Assembly (NCBI RefSeq): GCF_003751605.1
Contig: NZ_RJVJ01000001.1
Span: 4,774,001 to 4,838,000, forward strand
DNA from: Kitasatospora cineracea
Lineage (GTDB): Bacteria; Actinomycetota; Actinomycetes; Streptomycetales; Streptomycetaceae
Direction: 5' to 3'
DNA length: 64,000 nt
This document shows, piece after piece, positions 8,001 to 17,454 of this stretch (position 1 is its first letter; the number at the start of each line of letters is the position of its first letter). The notes under the pieces are model-generated. The model was not told the DNA's origin. It worked only from the letters and a program-made list of their open reading frames with translations, and ran no database searches. Position numbers and translations under genes: made by a program.

Positions 8001-11000
8001 GCCCTCGCCGCCGTCCAGGCGCAGCGCCCAGGCCTGGGTGAAGGTCGCGGCGAGGTGCGCCCACTCGTTGCACGGGAAGCGGTCGGCCGACCGCAGCACC
8101 CGCTCGCCGACCCGGGCGACCACCTGGTAGCCCTTGATCGGCGAGGCCGGGCTGCCCGACCCCTCGAAGGTCCAGCGGCCCAGCAGGCCGGGCTCCCGGT
8201 CGGAGATCCGCTGGTAGCGCTGGGCGGAGATCTCCTGCGGGGTGCGGACCCGGCCGAAGACGCGCACCTCGTCGATCTGGCCGTCGAGGTACTCGTTGCT
8301 GAAGGGGAAGTGGCCCAGCATCAGCGGCCCGTTGCCCTGGTACGGCGCGGAGGCGGTGCGCCGGGCGACCTCGATGCCGTCCCGGTAGAGGATCTGCTCG
8401 CGGGTGGCGGCCTTGTACGCGGCGGCCCAGTGGTGCCAGTCCAGGTCCGGGTAGGGCTGGGCGGTGTCCAGGTCGTCGCCGTACAGCGCGAAGCGGAAGG
8501 TCCCGTTGACCTCGAAGCACAGGCACAGGGTCTGGCTCTGCCGACCCTCCGGGGTGCCGTGGAGCAGCAGCGGTTCCCGGGCAGCGCGGGCCTGGCTGCG
8601 CTTGGCCCACAGTTCGATGGTGAAGTCGCGGCCCGCCAGGTCGAGCGAGTTGGTCAGCACCTCCTTGCTCTGGCCGACGAACTGCCGCACCGGCAGCCCG
8701 ACTTCGGCGAGGCCCAGCGAGTATCCCGACCCGTCCGTCCGGCCGTGGATGATCCGGCCCCGTCCGGCCTCGGGGTTGACCCAGGCTTCCAGGGTCAGGT
8801 CGCCGGCGGGGGCGGCGTTCTTCTGCTGGGCGGCGGGCAGCGTCAGGTACTGGTCCTTGCCGTCGAACAGGAAGGCGCGGCCGGGCATCTCGGCCCGCCA
8901 GCGGCAGCCGCGGCCGCCGGTCACCAGGACGGCCGTGCCGTTGGGCACGGAGGTGGCGCCGCCGGTGTTCAGGGTGATCAGCCGGGAGCCTGCGGAGAGC
9001 AGGACCCCGACCCGGGTGGACTCGGCGCGGGCCCAGTCGTAGCCGACCACGGTGACCGTGTCGCCCGGCTTGACCGCCGTGCCCGGCCCGGTGAGGGTGA
9101 GCGTCTTGGCGCCGACCGGGGCGTCGGCGGACGCGGCGTACCCGTTGGCGCCGATCTGCAGGTGGGCCTTGGCCGCGACCGCGACGGTGGTGGCCGCGGT
9201 GAACTCCACGGTGCTGCCGGTCACCTGGGCGACGGTGCCGACCGTGACCGCCTGGCCGGACTGCCCGGCCAGGGCGGCGGCCAGCTGATCGGCCTTGCGC
9301 GGCAGCGAGCGCCAGGTCTCGGTGTCGCCGCCGACGGTGACCGTCAGGTCGCAGCGGCCGGGGGCGTCGCCGTCGGACACCTTGATGACGGCGTTGTCCA
9401 GCAGGACGCCCGGGTCGCGGGCGAGGAAGCCGAGCGTGCCGCCGTTGCCGGTCAGCCGCTGGGTGCCGCGGGTGACGGCGGTGTCGTAGTAGACGGCGAA
9501 GAACTGCTCGTTGGCGCCGCGGAAGTACAGCACGACGTTGCCGGTGCCGCTGTCGAGCAGCGCGGGCCGGTCGGTGCCGCGGGCGAATTCGAGCAGGCCG
9601 CCGGAGAGGCTGAGCCCGGTGGTGTCCACCGAGATCAGCGGCATGGCCACGGTCAGGTCGTCGTCGCCCTGCAGGGCGGTCGACAGGCGGGCCAGCTTCT
9701 CCTGGGCGTCCTTGAGGTCCGCCTGCTTGCCGATCAGCTTGAGCTCGAGCTCCTTGACGCGCTGCCCGGCCGTCTTCGCCTCCTGGAGGCGCTGGCGCGC
9801 GTTGTCCATCTCCTGCTTGGCCGGCGGGTACGTCGTGTCCAGCCCCGAGCGCAGCGAGACGGGCACCAGCTTGATCAGGCCGGAGTCGCCGGTGAGGCAC
9901 TCGGTCGCCTGGACCGGGGTGGGGGCCGGGAACGAGGCGGGCAGGCCCAGCGCGAGCTTGCTGCCCCGGTTGACGATGCGGGTGTACTCACCCTCGGCGG
10001 TCAGCTGGAACTGGGCGAAGGGGTTGCCCGGTTCGCGGACGATCGTGTCCAGCATGGTGTTCTGCGCCGTCGCGTTGTTGCGGACGTGCAGGTCGAGGTT
10101 GTTCCGCTCGTTGCCGACCAGCCAGTAGTAGGGCCTGCCGTTCTGGCTCTCGCCGGTTTCCTCCAGCCGCCAGGTCGTGCGGATGGGGCCGAGAGAGACG
10201 ATGACCGACGTGTGGATGGGGGTGTTGAAGTACCGCACCACCTGGCCGTTGGAATCGCGCGGGACCTTGACTTCCAGGGCGTGGTTCCAGGCGGTCGGCA
10301 GGTCCTTCTCGGCGAGGTACTGCCGCTCCAGCCGCTCGAACCCCGGCAGCAGCCGGTCGTGCTCCCCCTGCCAGTAGTCGACCTGGCCGGCCGTGGCCTT
10401 GAGCCGGGCGATCTCCACCGGCAGGGCGGCGACCTCCGGCTCCAGCTGCCGGATCAACTGCTGCAGGGCGCTGACCTGTTCGGAGTCCTGGCCCTTCACG
10501 GGCCGCCGGAGCACCGCCGGGTCCAGCACGTCGGGCACCTGGGCGAGCCGGCCGTCGCGGCCGACGGCGAAGTCCAGGCTCACCAGCGCGGGCTCCTGGC
10601 CGTACTTGGCGGCGAACGCCAGCAGCACCCGGGCCTGCCGCTTGGCGGGCTTGGGGTCGGGCCGGTAGCCGGCCGAGACGTTCTCCTGCTGGTGGTAGAT
10701 CACGGCGGACATGCCGGACTCGACCGTGCGCCCCTTGAGGACGAAGCTGTCGCGGCGCACCCCGGGGTGGTCGCCGACCGGGGCGTCCGAGCCGGTCCAC
10801 TTCGCGTCGCCCTTGAGCGTGCCGTGCAGGGCCCGGTCGCTCTGGTCGTGGGCGGTGGTCCCGGAGCCCTCGTCGAACCGGTAGTAGGCGGTCAGGCCCG
10901 GCTCGTTGCCGATCAGGCGGTGGTTCAGGTCGTCCGTGAGCTCGGCGGCGGACCGCTCCCGGCTCCACACCCGCACCTCGTCGAGGTCGCCCGCGAAGAG

Positions 11001-12374
11001 GTCGGCGGCGGCGCCGGAGACCTGCTTGCCGATCAGGGTGTTCACGCCGGTGGCCGGTGTGAACGGTATCGCCCCGCTGCCGGACAGCCTGCCGTTGACG
11101 TACAGCTTCGCGGTCGTCCCGTCGAAGGTGGCCGCGACGTGCGTGTAGACGTCCTTCGGGACGGTGTCGGTGGAGACGACCGCCGTCGCGGCCCCCTCGT
11201 GCGCGAGGCGCAGCGACCCGGCGGCGTCCAGGCCGAACCGGTACTCCCCGCCCCGGGACAGCACCGGGCGGTCGTACGCGGTGGGCTTGACCCAAGCCTC
11301 GATCGAGTACGCCCTGCCGCCGAAGCGCAGCGCCGCCGGGTCGCCCAGGTCGACGTGCGCGTCGTTGGTCCCGGTGAGGCCCAGCGCGGTCTCCGCGTGC
11401 CCCTCGGTGCTGGTCACCGGCACCAGATCCTGGTTGGTGAACGGGCAGGTGCCCGGGCTGCGCTCGAACACCGCGTCCCGGTACAGCGGGTCCGGGCTGG
11501 TGTAGAAACGCGTGCCCTGGGTGTTGAACAGCCCCTGGTCGCCCTGCTCGACGCTGAAGCCGTCGATCCTCCCGGTGGCGTCGTTGTGGGCGAACAGCTG
11601 CCAGCGCCGCGCACTGCTGACCGCGGTGGGCACCAGCACCGCGGCGAACCGGCCGCGGGTCAGGTTGCGGACGAACGACAGCTCCTGGGTCGGCTCGTAG
11701 AACGGCCGGCCCTCCATGTCCTCGGTGCCCAGGGTGTCCTTGGCCGACGCGGGACGGCCGGCGTGCCGGCTGCGCTTGTAGCGCACCTCCAGCACCGGCT
11801 TGAGCTTGCCGTCCACCAGCAGGAAGCGGTCGCACAGCAGGGTGTCGCGGACCAGCGGCACCTTCTTCGTGCCGCTCAGCACGTAGTCGGTGCGGGAGGC
11901 GTCGGCGGAGCAGCCGCCGCCGGTCAGCTTGTACACCGCGTCGGGGTGCGTCTCACCGATCGACTGCCGCAGCACCACCACGTACGTGCCGTCCGACACC
12001 ACGTGGAACGGGGCGTCCGCGGTCAACCGCGCGGTGGTGGACAGGTACGGGTCGATCTCGCTGTCCAACGGCCGCTCGTCGACCGCCGCCTCGGCGCCGC
12101 CGCGCTTGACCGTCGGCATCGCGGTCGCCCCGACCACGGCGAACCCGACCTCGGCGATCTCCCGCGGCAGGACCAGCTCGGCCGGGTTGTCGCTCCAGTA
12201 CGCGGCGTCCGCGTCCCCCTTGGACTGCTGGCCGGCCAGGTCCAGCACGGAGTAGACGATCCGCCGGGCCGAGTCCATCGCGAACGCGATGGTCGTGCCC
12301 TGGTGCCGGGCCATCGTCACGTGCCGGTACGACCGGTCACCGTAGATCTTGAGCAAGGATTCCTGAGGTGCCAC
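5050..12374 (-). CDS. Giant LamG/jellyroll-repeat protein, reading frame interrupted by a -1 frameshift
   Basis: A single gene of about 2,442 codons if one base is restored in the run at 7238-7242. The start is GTG 12374, four to five bases after GGAGGGGAA. There is no signal peptide. In order: an N-terminal beta-rich region (1-320); a LamG-type module (about 325-500) ending DEVRVWSRERS...YYRFDEG; two predicted coiled coils (about 630-690 and 845-915); two more LamG units ending DEVRVFGRVRT...GRWTFEG and CEVRLWSSART...ARWPFEE; and a fourth, split by the frameshift, ending EEVRIWRTVRT...GYWTFD. A C-terminal part of about 670 residues (below 7060) has two Ser/Thr-rich alternating stretches around short hydrophobic segments. 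LamG folds bind carbohydrates or proteins. Overall function is unknown to me. Upstream part ends at a stop at 7218; downstream part is open from 7200. Confidence 0.8.
7238..7242 (-). other. Frameshift point in the giant LamG gene (G5 run)
   Basis: On the coding strand the sequence reads CTGGAGGGGGCAAGCCCACC. The upstream frame gives LEGASPPSC-stop. Adding one G gives LEGGKPTELLTGTLEEVRIW, which completes the LamG repeat ending seen three times upstream. The homopolymer is a common place for both mutation and sequencing error. Confidence 0.75.
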
Positions 12375-12506
12375 TGTTCCCCTCCCACACGCACGGAACG
12401 CCGCTCCCGTTCCTCCCCCGACCCGGAGCGGCGACGGACACGCCTCGCACCCCTCGCGGGGCGTCGGCCAGTCTGGCAGCGGCAGGCGGGACGCACGGCG
12501 GAAGCG

Positions 12507-12515
12507 AACAATGTT
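12507..12515. promoter_or_regulatory. Short palindrome in the promoter region of the giant LamG gene
   Basis: AACA-A/T-TGTT type palindrome (AACATTGTT on the coding strand) in an AT-richer patch about 135 bases upstream of the GTG at 12374. The patch (about 12500-12560) also holds GGTCATAAGC. It is the likeliest location for the promoter of the giant gene. No regulator is assigned. Confidence 0.25.
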
Positions 12516-12598
12516 GCTCCGCTTATGACCTGATCGACCGTCAGATGGCCGAACTTCGATGACGGGCCGCGGCTTCACCGCCCGGGACCGGACCGGGC

Positions 12599-13762
12599 TC
12601 AGAGCGGGGTGTTCCAGTCGAGCAGGCGCAGCAGCGCCTCGTCCGACCCGCCGTCCGCGGCGCGCCGGGTGTCCGCGCCGCCCCGGGTGTCCTCGGCGGG
12701 GCGGGCGGCGGTGAGGCGGGCGCTGGCGGCGGTGTTCTGTTCGGCCCGGGGGCGGCGGTGGTGTTCGTAGCGGGCGAGGGCGGCGTCGAGGGCGGGGGTG
12801 TCCCGGAGGGCCTTGGCGAGGACGAGGGCGTCCTCCAGCGCCATCGAGGCGCCCTGCCCGGTGGCGGGGGAGGCGGCGTGCGCGGCGTCGCCGATCAGCA
12901 CCGTGCGGCGGCCGCGCCAGCGGCCCCCGGGCGGCAGGTGGAGGGCGTCGATGACCATCAGGTCGTCGCCGGTGCCCGCCACGATGTCGGCGCAGGGGGT
13001 GCGGTCGGGGCGCAGCAGCGGTTCCAGCCGGGCGCGCCACTGGGCGGGTGTCGTGCGGGCGCGTTCCCCCGGGCCGAGCGGCGGGCCCGGGACGCGGGCG
13101 AACCAGTGGGTCCGGCCGGTGGGCGGGACCAGGTAGCCGAAGGCGGCCGCGCTGCCGCGGACCATGGTGATCAGGCCGGGTGCGGCGGCGGCCCGCGGTG
13201 CGGTGTCGCTGTAGCCGTAGAAGACGCGCTGCCCGGCGTAGGCGGGGCCGGGGCCGTCCGGGTCGAGCCAGGCCCGGACGGTGGAGTGCAGGCCGTCGGC
13301 GCCGACCAGCAGGTCCCCGGTGGCGGTGGTGCCGTCGGCGAAGCGGGCCGTGACGGTGGTGTCGGTCTCCGTGACGCCGGTGAGCCGGGCGGCGTGCCGC
13401 AGGTCGATCCCGCGCCGGCGGGCCTCGGCCCGGAGCACGGCGGCGAGTTCGGCCCGGCGCAGGCAGCGGTAGCGGGTGAGCGGCCGGTCGTGTTCGCCGA
13501 GCGGCACGGCCGCCAGTTCGGTCCCGGCCGCGTCGAGGACGTTCATCCGGGTGACGTCGAAGCCGACGCCGGCCACGGCCCGGGCGGCGTCGAACCCGGC
13601 CAGGGCGCGCATGCCGTTGCTGGCCAGGGTCATGAACGCGCCGATGTCCGCGTCCGTTTCGGGGTGCGCCTCGTGGACGGTCGGCTCGTGGCCGGCCTTC
13701 TGCAGGGCCAGCGCGGCCGCCGTTCCGGCGATCCCGCCGCCGACCACCACGATCCGAGCCAT
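12599..13762 (-). CDS. FAD-dependent monooxygenase (aromatic hydroxylase-like)
   Basis: 387 residues of the class A flavoprotein monooxygenase family, which uses FAD and NAD(P)H to hydroxylate small, usually aromatic, substrates. Visible motifs are the Rossmann GxGxxG (VVVGGGIAGTAAAL, residues 4-17), the DG motif (LLVGADGLHSTVR) and the GD motif (VLIGDAAHAASPATGQGAS). Start ATG 13762 has AAGGGGG six bases upstream; a longer frame to 13870 is Pro/Arg-rich and unlikely to be translated. It lies 224 bases from the LamG gene in the same direction, and its 3' neighbour gives no substrate clue. The C-terminal 50 residues are low-complexity Arg/Asp/Gly. Confidence 0.88.
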   Translation of the reverse strand: MARIVVVGGGIAGTAAALALQKAGHEPTVHEAHPETDADIGAFMTLASNGMRALAGFDAARAVAGVGFDVTRMNVLDAAGTELAAVPLGEHDRPLTRYRCLRRAELAAVLRAEARRRGIDLRHAARLTGVTETDTTVTARFADGTTATGDLLVGADGLHSTVRAWLDPDGPGPAYAGQRVFYGYSDTAPRAAAAPGLITMVRGSAAAFGYLVPPTGRTHWFARVPGPPLGPGERARTTPAQWRARLEPLLRPDRTPCADIVAGTGDDLMVIDALHLPPGGRWRGRRTVLIGDAAHAASPATGQGASMALEDALVLAKALRDTPALDAALARYEHHRRPRAEQNTAASARLTAARPAEDTRGGADTRRAADGGSDEALLRLLDWNTPL

Positions 13763-13928
13763 GGGCGCCCCCTTGTCGTGTCCGTGCCGCCACCGACGGT
13801 GCCATCCTCGCAGAACGGGCGGCCCGGACCCGCCGAACGGCGGACGTTTCTCCGGCGGCGGACCGCCCAACCCCTCCGTCCGCCAGGAGGATCGGCACCC
13901 GGAGGCCGGTCGTCCGGGTGAACGGCCC

Positions 13929-14222
13929 TCAGGAGGACGGAAGTTGACGGACCGTCTGCTGGAGTCCGGCGCCGACCCGGGCGGCGGTCCCGCGCAGCCA
14001 CCGGTGGGCGGCGTCCTGGGCGTGGGCGGGGTGCCACCACAGGGCCTCGGTGAGCGGGACGGGCTCGAACGGGCAGGGGAGGGTGCGGACGCCGCCGTGC
14101 GGGCCGAGGAGGGCGAGTTGGCGGGTGGCGGGGGTGTCGTGGGTGCGCTGGTGGACGGCCCAGGGCAGGCGGGACAGGTCGTCCAGGGTCAGGGTGTCGG
14201 CGACCGGGACGCGGCAGCCCGC
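13929..14222 (-). pseudogene. LysR-type regulator remnant (C-terminal part)
   Basis: The frame encodes TLTLDDLSRLPWAVHQRTHDTP, ATRQLALLGPH, then EALWWHPAHAQDAAHRWLR and ARVGAGL. These are landmarks of the C-terminal effector domain of a LysR family common in Streptomyces. The DNA-binding half is absent. A further in-frame loss, estimated at 40-50 residues, seems to join LLGPH directly to VRTLPCPFE, because the segment that normally runs through the second lobe is missing. It abuts an opposite-strand remnant at about 14215. Confidence 0.65.
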
Positions 14223-14397
14223 GCCGCTGAAGGTCGGCGACACCGTCGTGCTCACCGTCGAAGGCATCGGCTCGACCGCCGACACCGTCGTCCCCGGCGC
14301 CGCACCGCAGCCGATCCCCGCCGCCCGCCCGCGCCCCCGGACCCGCCCTGACGGCCGGACCCGACCGCCGCCGGGCACGGCGGGCGTTCAGCGGTGA
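14208..14397 (+). pseudogene. Fumarylacetoacetate hydrolase family remnant (C-terminal end)
   Basis: PLKVGDTVVLTVEGIGSTAD followed by TVVPGA is the typical C-terminal strand of FAH-family hydrolases and isomerases (consensus L-x-x-G-D-x-V-x-x-x-V-E-G-I-G). Nothing upstream on this strand belongs to the family: it becomes antisense to the LysR remnant. The frame ends at 14397, overlapping the convergent gene that ends at 14388. Before decay it was probably divergently transcribed from the LysR gene. Confidence 0.6.
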
Positions 14398-15371
14398 CGG
14401 GCCGGGCGGTGGACGAGCACCAGCGCGAAACCGACCGCGCCCAGGGCGATCAGGACGACGCCGCTGATCAGCAGGGAGGTCGGCGGCCGCCCGCCGTCGG
14501 CCGGGGACGGCAGGCTCACGGCCGCGAGGGAAGGAGCCGGCTCGGTGCGGGCGTCCGAGGCCGGGGGAGCGGCCGCGCCGCTGCGGGCGGGAGCGGGCGG
14601 GGCGCCGACGCCGAGCACCTCGGTGCGGGGGGTCGGCGCGCTCGACGCCGTCCCCGCCGCGGACGGCTGCGCGGCGGCCGGTGCCCCGGCGGCGGGCGCG
14701 GCCGGGCGGGTGACCCGGAGGGTGGTGTGCGGGGCGGACCCGAAGTCGTCCGCCGACCCGGACCGCAGCCCGAGCCGGACGTCCACCTGCTGCGCGGCAG
14801 CGTCGCCGTCGGTGACGGAGAGCCGGAAGGTGTAGCGGGCGCTCCCGCCCGGTGCGACGCCGTTGGCGGGCAGGGCGCCGCCACCGCGCAGCGAACGGTC
14901 GCAGCCGACCGCCAGCGGGAGGGACTCCCAGCCCGCGGCGGTCCGCACCTGCAGCAGCAACTCGTCGGCCCGCAGGGCCTCCTGCGGGCTCCGGGCGGCG
15001 TCGTTGCGGAGGGCGGGCAGCGGCGCGGCGCCGTCCAGGACGGCGGTGCCGGTGTTGCCGATCTCCGCGGTGAACTCGACCGGGGCGCCGCCCGCCACCA
15101 GCGTCCGCTCCGCGCCCGGCAGGAGGGCCAGCGAAGCGGCCGGCGCCGACCGCGCGGCGGACGGCGCCGCGGTCGCGGAGCCGGTGCCGGGGTCGGAGTC
15201 GGTACCGGTCGCGGAGGGGGAGGGCGAGGACGGCGTCGGCTCCGGCGTCGGCGCGGCGGTGGCGGGCGGCCGTTCGTCACAGGCCCAGGCGGAAGGGGCG
15301 CCACCCAGGACGAGGGCGGTGCCCAGCGCGGTGCCGGCACCGAGAACGGCGAGACGGGAGTGGACGGGCAC
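14388..15371 (-). CDS. Secreted, C-terminally membrane-anchored protein
   Basis: 327 residues from GTG 15371, with GGGGAG five bases upstream. The signal peptide is MPVHSRLAVLGAGTALGTAL running to ACDERPP. A Pro/Ser/Thr/Ala-rich linker (about 45-90) follows. A beta-rich domain (about 90-240) contains FTAEIGNTGTAVLDG and YTFRLSVTD, suggesting an Ig-like or CARDB-type fold. A second Pro/Ala linker leads to one membrane helix (SLLISGVVLIALGAVGFALVLV) and a basic tail HRPARHR. No LPxTG or LAxTG sortase motif is seen, so the helix itself is the likely anchor. It probably faces the cell exterior. Function is unknown. Confidence 0.7.
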   Translation of the reverse strand: MPVHSRLAVLGAGTALGTALVLGGAPSAWACDERPPATAAPTPEPTPSSPSPSATGTDSDPGTGSATAAPSAARSAPAASLALLPGAERTLVAGGAPVEFTAEIGNTGTAVLDGAAPLPALRNDAARSPQEALRADELLLQVRTAAGWESLPLAVGCDRSLRGGGALPANGVAPGGSARYTFRLSVTDGDAAAQQVDVRLGLRSGSADDFGSAPHTTLRVTRPAAPAAGAPAAAQPSAAGTASSAPTPRTEVLGVGAPPAPARSGAAAPPASDARTEPAPSLAAVSLPSPADGGRPPTSLLISGVVLIALGAVGFALVLVHRPARHR

Positions 15372-15525
15372 GGGATCTCCCCAGGGACGGAAGCGGCGGG
15401 CAGCGCGTTCGGCACGCACGCCCCCCGTCTCCCCGGTGCCGCCCGGAGAATGCCACCCGAACCGCCCCCGCCCGGCCCGGCGCGGCGGATTCCGGCCGGA
15501 ACGCCCGTTTGGTTCCGGAAAGCCC

Positions 15526-15550
15526 GTTTGCCGCCGGGGCGGCCGGTGAG
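15526..15550 (+). promoter_or_regulatory. Stress-sigma-like promoter of the hemerythrin gene
   Basis: GTTT, a 15-base spacer, then GGTGAG followed by ACG, ending 41 bases before the ATG at 15592. It resembles the Streptomyces SigB-type pattern GNNT-N14-16-GGGTAT and shares the trailing AGACG with sites at 55627, 56300 and 60180. Confidence 0.35.
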
Positions 15551-15591
15551 ACGACCGCGGACAGCGATCCGCCAGCGAGAGGAGTCAGACC

Positions 15592-16170
15592 ATGACCGGC
15601 ACGACCACCGGGACGGGGACGGGGACGGCGCCGCAGGAGGACGTCGTCGACGTCCTGCTGGCGCAGCACCAGCGGATCCGGGACCTGTTCGCGGACGTCC
15701 GCGCCGCGCAGGGCGAGCACAAGCAGCAGGCGTTCGACGAACTGCGGGCGCTGCTGGCGGTCCACGAGACCGGCGAGGAGCTGGTGGTGCGGCCCGCGGC
15801 CGAGCGCGCGGCCGGGAAGGGCGAGGCGAAGGCCCGCAACGAGGAGGAGGCCGAGGCCAACCGCGCTCTGCTGGAACTGGAGAAGCTCGACGTGACGAGC
15901 CCCGAGTTCGACGCCGAACTCACCGCCTTCCAGCAGGCGGTGGAGGCCCACGCACAGCACGAGGAGACGGAGGAGTTCCCCGCGCTGCGGGCCTCCTGCG
16001 ACGCCGACCAGCGCCGGGCGATGGGCCGCCGCCTCCTGGCGGCCGAGCGGATCGCGCCGACCCACCCGCACCCGGGCACCGCCGGCAAACCGGCCCTGCA
16101 GTGGACGGTGGGCCCCTTCGCCTCCCTGCTGGACCGGGCCAAGGACGCCTTCGCCCACCACCGCGACTGA
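15592..16170 (+). CDS. Hemerythrin HHE domain protein
   Basis: 192-residue cytoplasmic protein of the hemerythrin-like family, which binds a diiron centre for oxygen, nitric oxide or peroxide sensing and detoxification. Helical HHE motifs with candidate iron ligands are visible: LLAQHQRIRDLF (about residues 23-34), ALLAVHETGEELVVRP (about 54-70) and AVEAHAQHEETEEFPAL (about 115-131). The C-terminal stretch (HPHPG to AHHRD) resembles that of other Streptomyces homologues. A clear ribosome site (GAGAGGAG) precedes ATG 15592. The N terminus is a Thr/Gly repeat (TGTTTGTGTGT). Such genes are often general-stress controlled, consistent with the promoter-like site upstream. Confidence 0.88.
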   Translation: MTGTTTGTGTGTAPQEDVVDVLLAQHQRIRDLFADVRAAQGEHKQQAFDELRALLAVHETGEELVVRPAAERAAGKGEAKARNEEEAEANRALLELEKLDVTSPEFDAELTAFQQAVEAHAQHEETEEFPALRASCDADQRRAMGRRLLAAERIAPTHPHPGTAGKPALQWTVGPFASLLDRAKDAFAHHRD

Positions 16171-16233
16171 CCCGCCCCGCCCCCCGGCCCGCCCGCCGCT
16201 GCCGCCCCGCCCTCCCGGCGGGGCGGCAGCGGC

Positions 16234-16258
16234 GATTGGGCACCCCGTTCGGGGGTAG
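16234..16258 (+). promoter_or_regulatory. SigB-like promoter giving a near-leaderless transcript
   Basis: GATT, a 15-base spacer and GGGTAG fit the Streptomyces SigB-type consensus GNNT-N14-16-GGGTAY. The -10 element ends nine bases before ATG 16268, and no Shine-Dalgarno sequence lies between them, so the message would be leaderless or nearly so. Confidence 0.45.
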
Positions 16259-16267
16259 CCGCCGTCC

Positions 16268-17452
16268 ATGGTGACCGTGGGTGTGGAAGAGGAGTACCTG
16301 TTGCTGGACGCCGCCACCGGAGTGCCGGTGGCCCGGGCCGAACAGGTCCGGCAGGCGGCCGAGCAGCAACCCGGGATCGATCGGGGCGAGGTGCAACGCG
16401 AGCTGCTGCAGGCGCAGTTGGAGGTCGCCACCCCGGTCTGCGAGACGCTCGACGAGGTCGGCGCCCACCTGACCCGGCTGCGCGGCGCCCTCGCGGAGGC
16501 GGCCGCCTCGCACGGCTGCCGGCTGGCCGCCGTCGGCGCCGCCCCCTTCACCGACCGCCTGTCGGTACCGGTCAGCGACACCCCCCGGTACCGCACCATC
16601 CACGGGGACGCCCCGCAGCTGACGGACGAACAGCTGATCACCGGCATGCACGTGCACGTCGGCGTCCCGGACCGCGGAGCGGGCGTCGCCCTCCTCAACG
16701 GCCTGCGCCCCTGGCTGCCGCTGCTCGTCGCACTGTCCGCCAACTCGCCGCTGTGGAACGGCACCGACACCGGCTTCGCCGACTGGCGGACCGTGGTCTT
16801 CAGCCGGTGGCCGGTCAGCGGCGTCCCCCCGCACTTCGACGGCGCCGCCGACTACGACGCCCGGATCCGCGCCCTGGTCGACACCGGACTGATCGGCGAC
16901 GTGGGCCGGCTCTACTGGCAGGCCCGGCTCTCCGAGCGCTACCCCACCGTCGAGATCAGGGCCATGGACGTCCAACTCCGCGTCGACGAGGCCGTGATGC
17001 TGACCGGCCTGGTCCGGGCGGTCGCCGCGACCCTGCTCGCCGACCCCGACCCCGCCCACGCCGCCGCGTTCCACCCCGAGGCCCTGGCCGCCGCGGTCTG
17101 GTACGCCGCCCGCCACGGCTGCACCGAACGGCTCCACGACCCCCGCACCGGCACCCTGGACTCCCCGCCGGCGGTCGTGGACCGGGTCCTCGACACCCTC
17201 GGCCCCGCCCTGCGCCGCCACGGCGACGCCCCGCTGGTCGAACCCCTCCTGAAACGCCTGCTCACCGAGGGCAACGGCGCGGTCCGCCAGCTCCGCGAAC
17301 TGCGCCGCGGCGGACGCGCCGGGCTGGTCGACCTGATCAGCAGCGTCACCGACGGCACCGACGGCACCGACGGCACCGACGACGCCACCGGCAGCACCGG
17401 CAGCACCGAGGGCGCCGACCACCCCGGCCGCGCCGCCGGGCCCGCCAGGTGA
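16268..17452 (+). CDS. Carboxylate-amine ligase, glutamate-cysteine ligase family 2 (YbdK-like)
   Basis: 394 residues of the GCS2 family, ATP-dependent enzymes joining the gamma-carboxylate of glutamate (or a similar acid) to an amine. Seen: the N-terminal VGVEEEYLLLD, the metal/nucleotide loop GMHVHVGV (about residue 124), LSANSPLWNG (about 157) and VEIRAMDVQLR (about 233). The core ends near residue 355. The last 40 residues are a repeat-derived tail (DGTDGTDGTDDATGSTGSTE) unlike the family. The physiological substrate is not predictable; weak glutamate-cysteine ligase activity is known for E. coli YbdK. A second, diverged copy lies at 49665-50816. The start is the only ATG near the family's usual beginning. 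Confidence 0.88.
   Translation: MVTVGVEEEYLLLDAATGVPVARAEQVRQAAEQQPGIDRGEVQRELLQAQLEVATPVCETLDEVGAHLTRLRGALAEAAASHGCRLAAVGAAPFTDRLSVPVSDTPRYRTIHGDAPQLTDEQLITGMHVHVGVPDRGAGVALLNGLRPWLPLLVALSANSPLWNGTDTGFADWRTVVFSRWPVSGVPPHFDGAADYDARIRALVDTGLIGDVGRLYWQARLSERYPTVEIRAMDVQLRVDEAVMLTGLVRAVAATLLADPDPAHAAAFHPEALAAAVWYAARHGCTERLHDPRTGTLDSPPAVVDRVLDTLGPALRRHGDAPLVEPLLKRLLTEGNGAVRQLRELRRGGRAGLVDLISSVTDGTDGTDGTDDATGSTGSTEGADHPGRAAGPAR
17350..17411 (+). repeat. Nine-base coding repeat in the GCS2 gene tail
   Basis: GACGGCACC is repeated in tandem three times and followed by related GGCAGCACC units. They encode (DGT)n and (GST)n in a C-terminal extension beyond the enzymatic core. The unit is a multiple of three, so copy changes keep the frame. 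Confidence 0.75.
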
Positions 17453-17454
17453 GC

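Noticed and set aside
4978..12533. Very long plus-strand frames (4978-7281 and 7266-12533)
   Set aside because: Antisense shadows of the giant LamG gene; composition is Gly/Val/Arg-rich without domains, while the minus strand has clear repeats.
7218..13898. Reading the LamG frame as starting at 13898
   Set aside because: The upstream part is a shifted reading of the FAD monooxygenase gene. GTG 12374 with GGAGGGG is the supported start.
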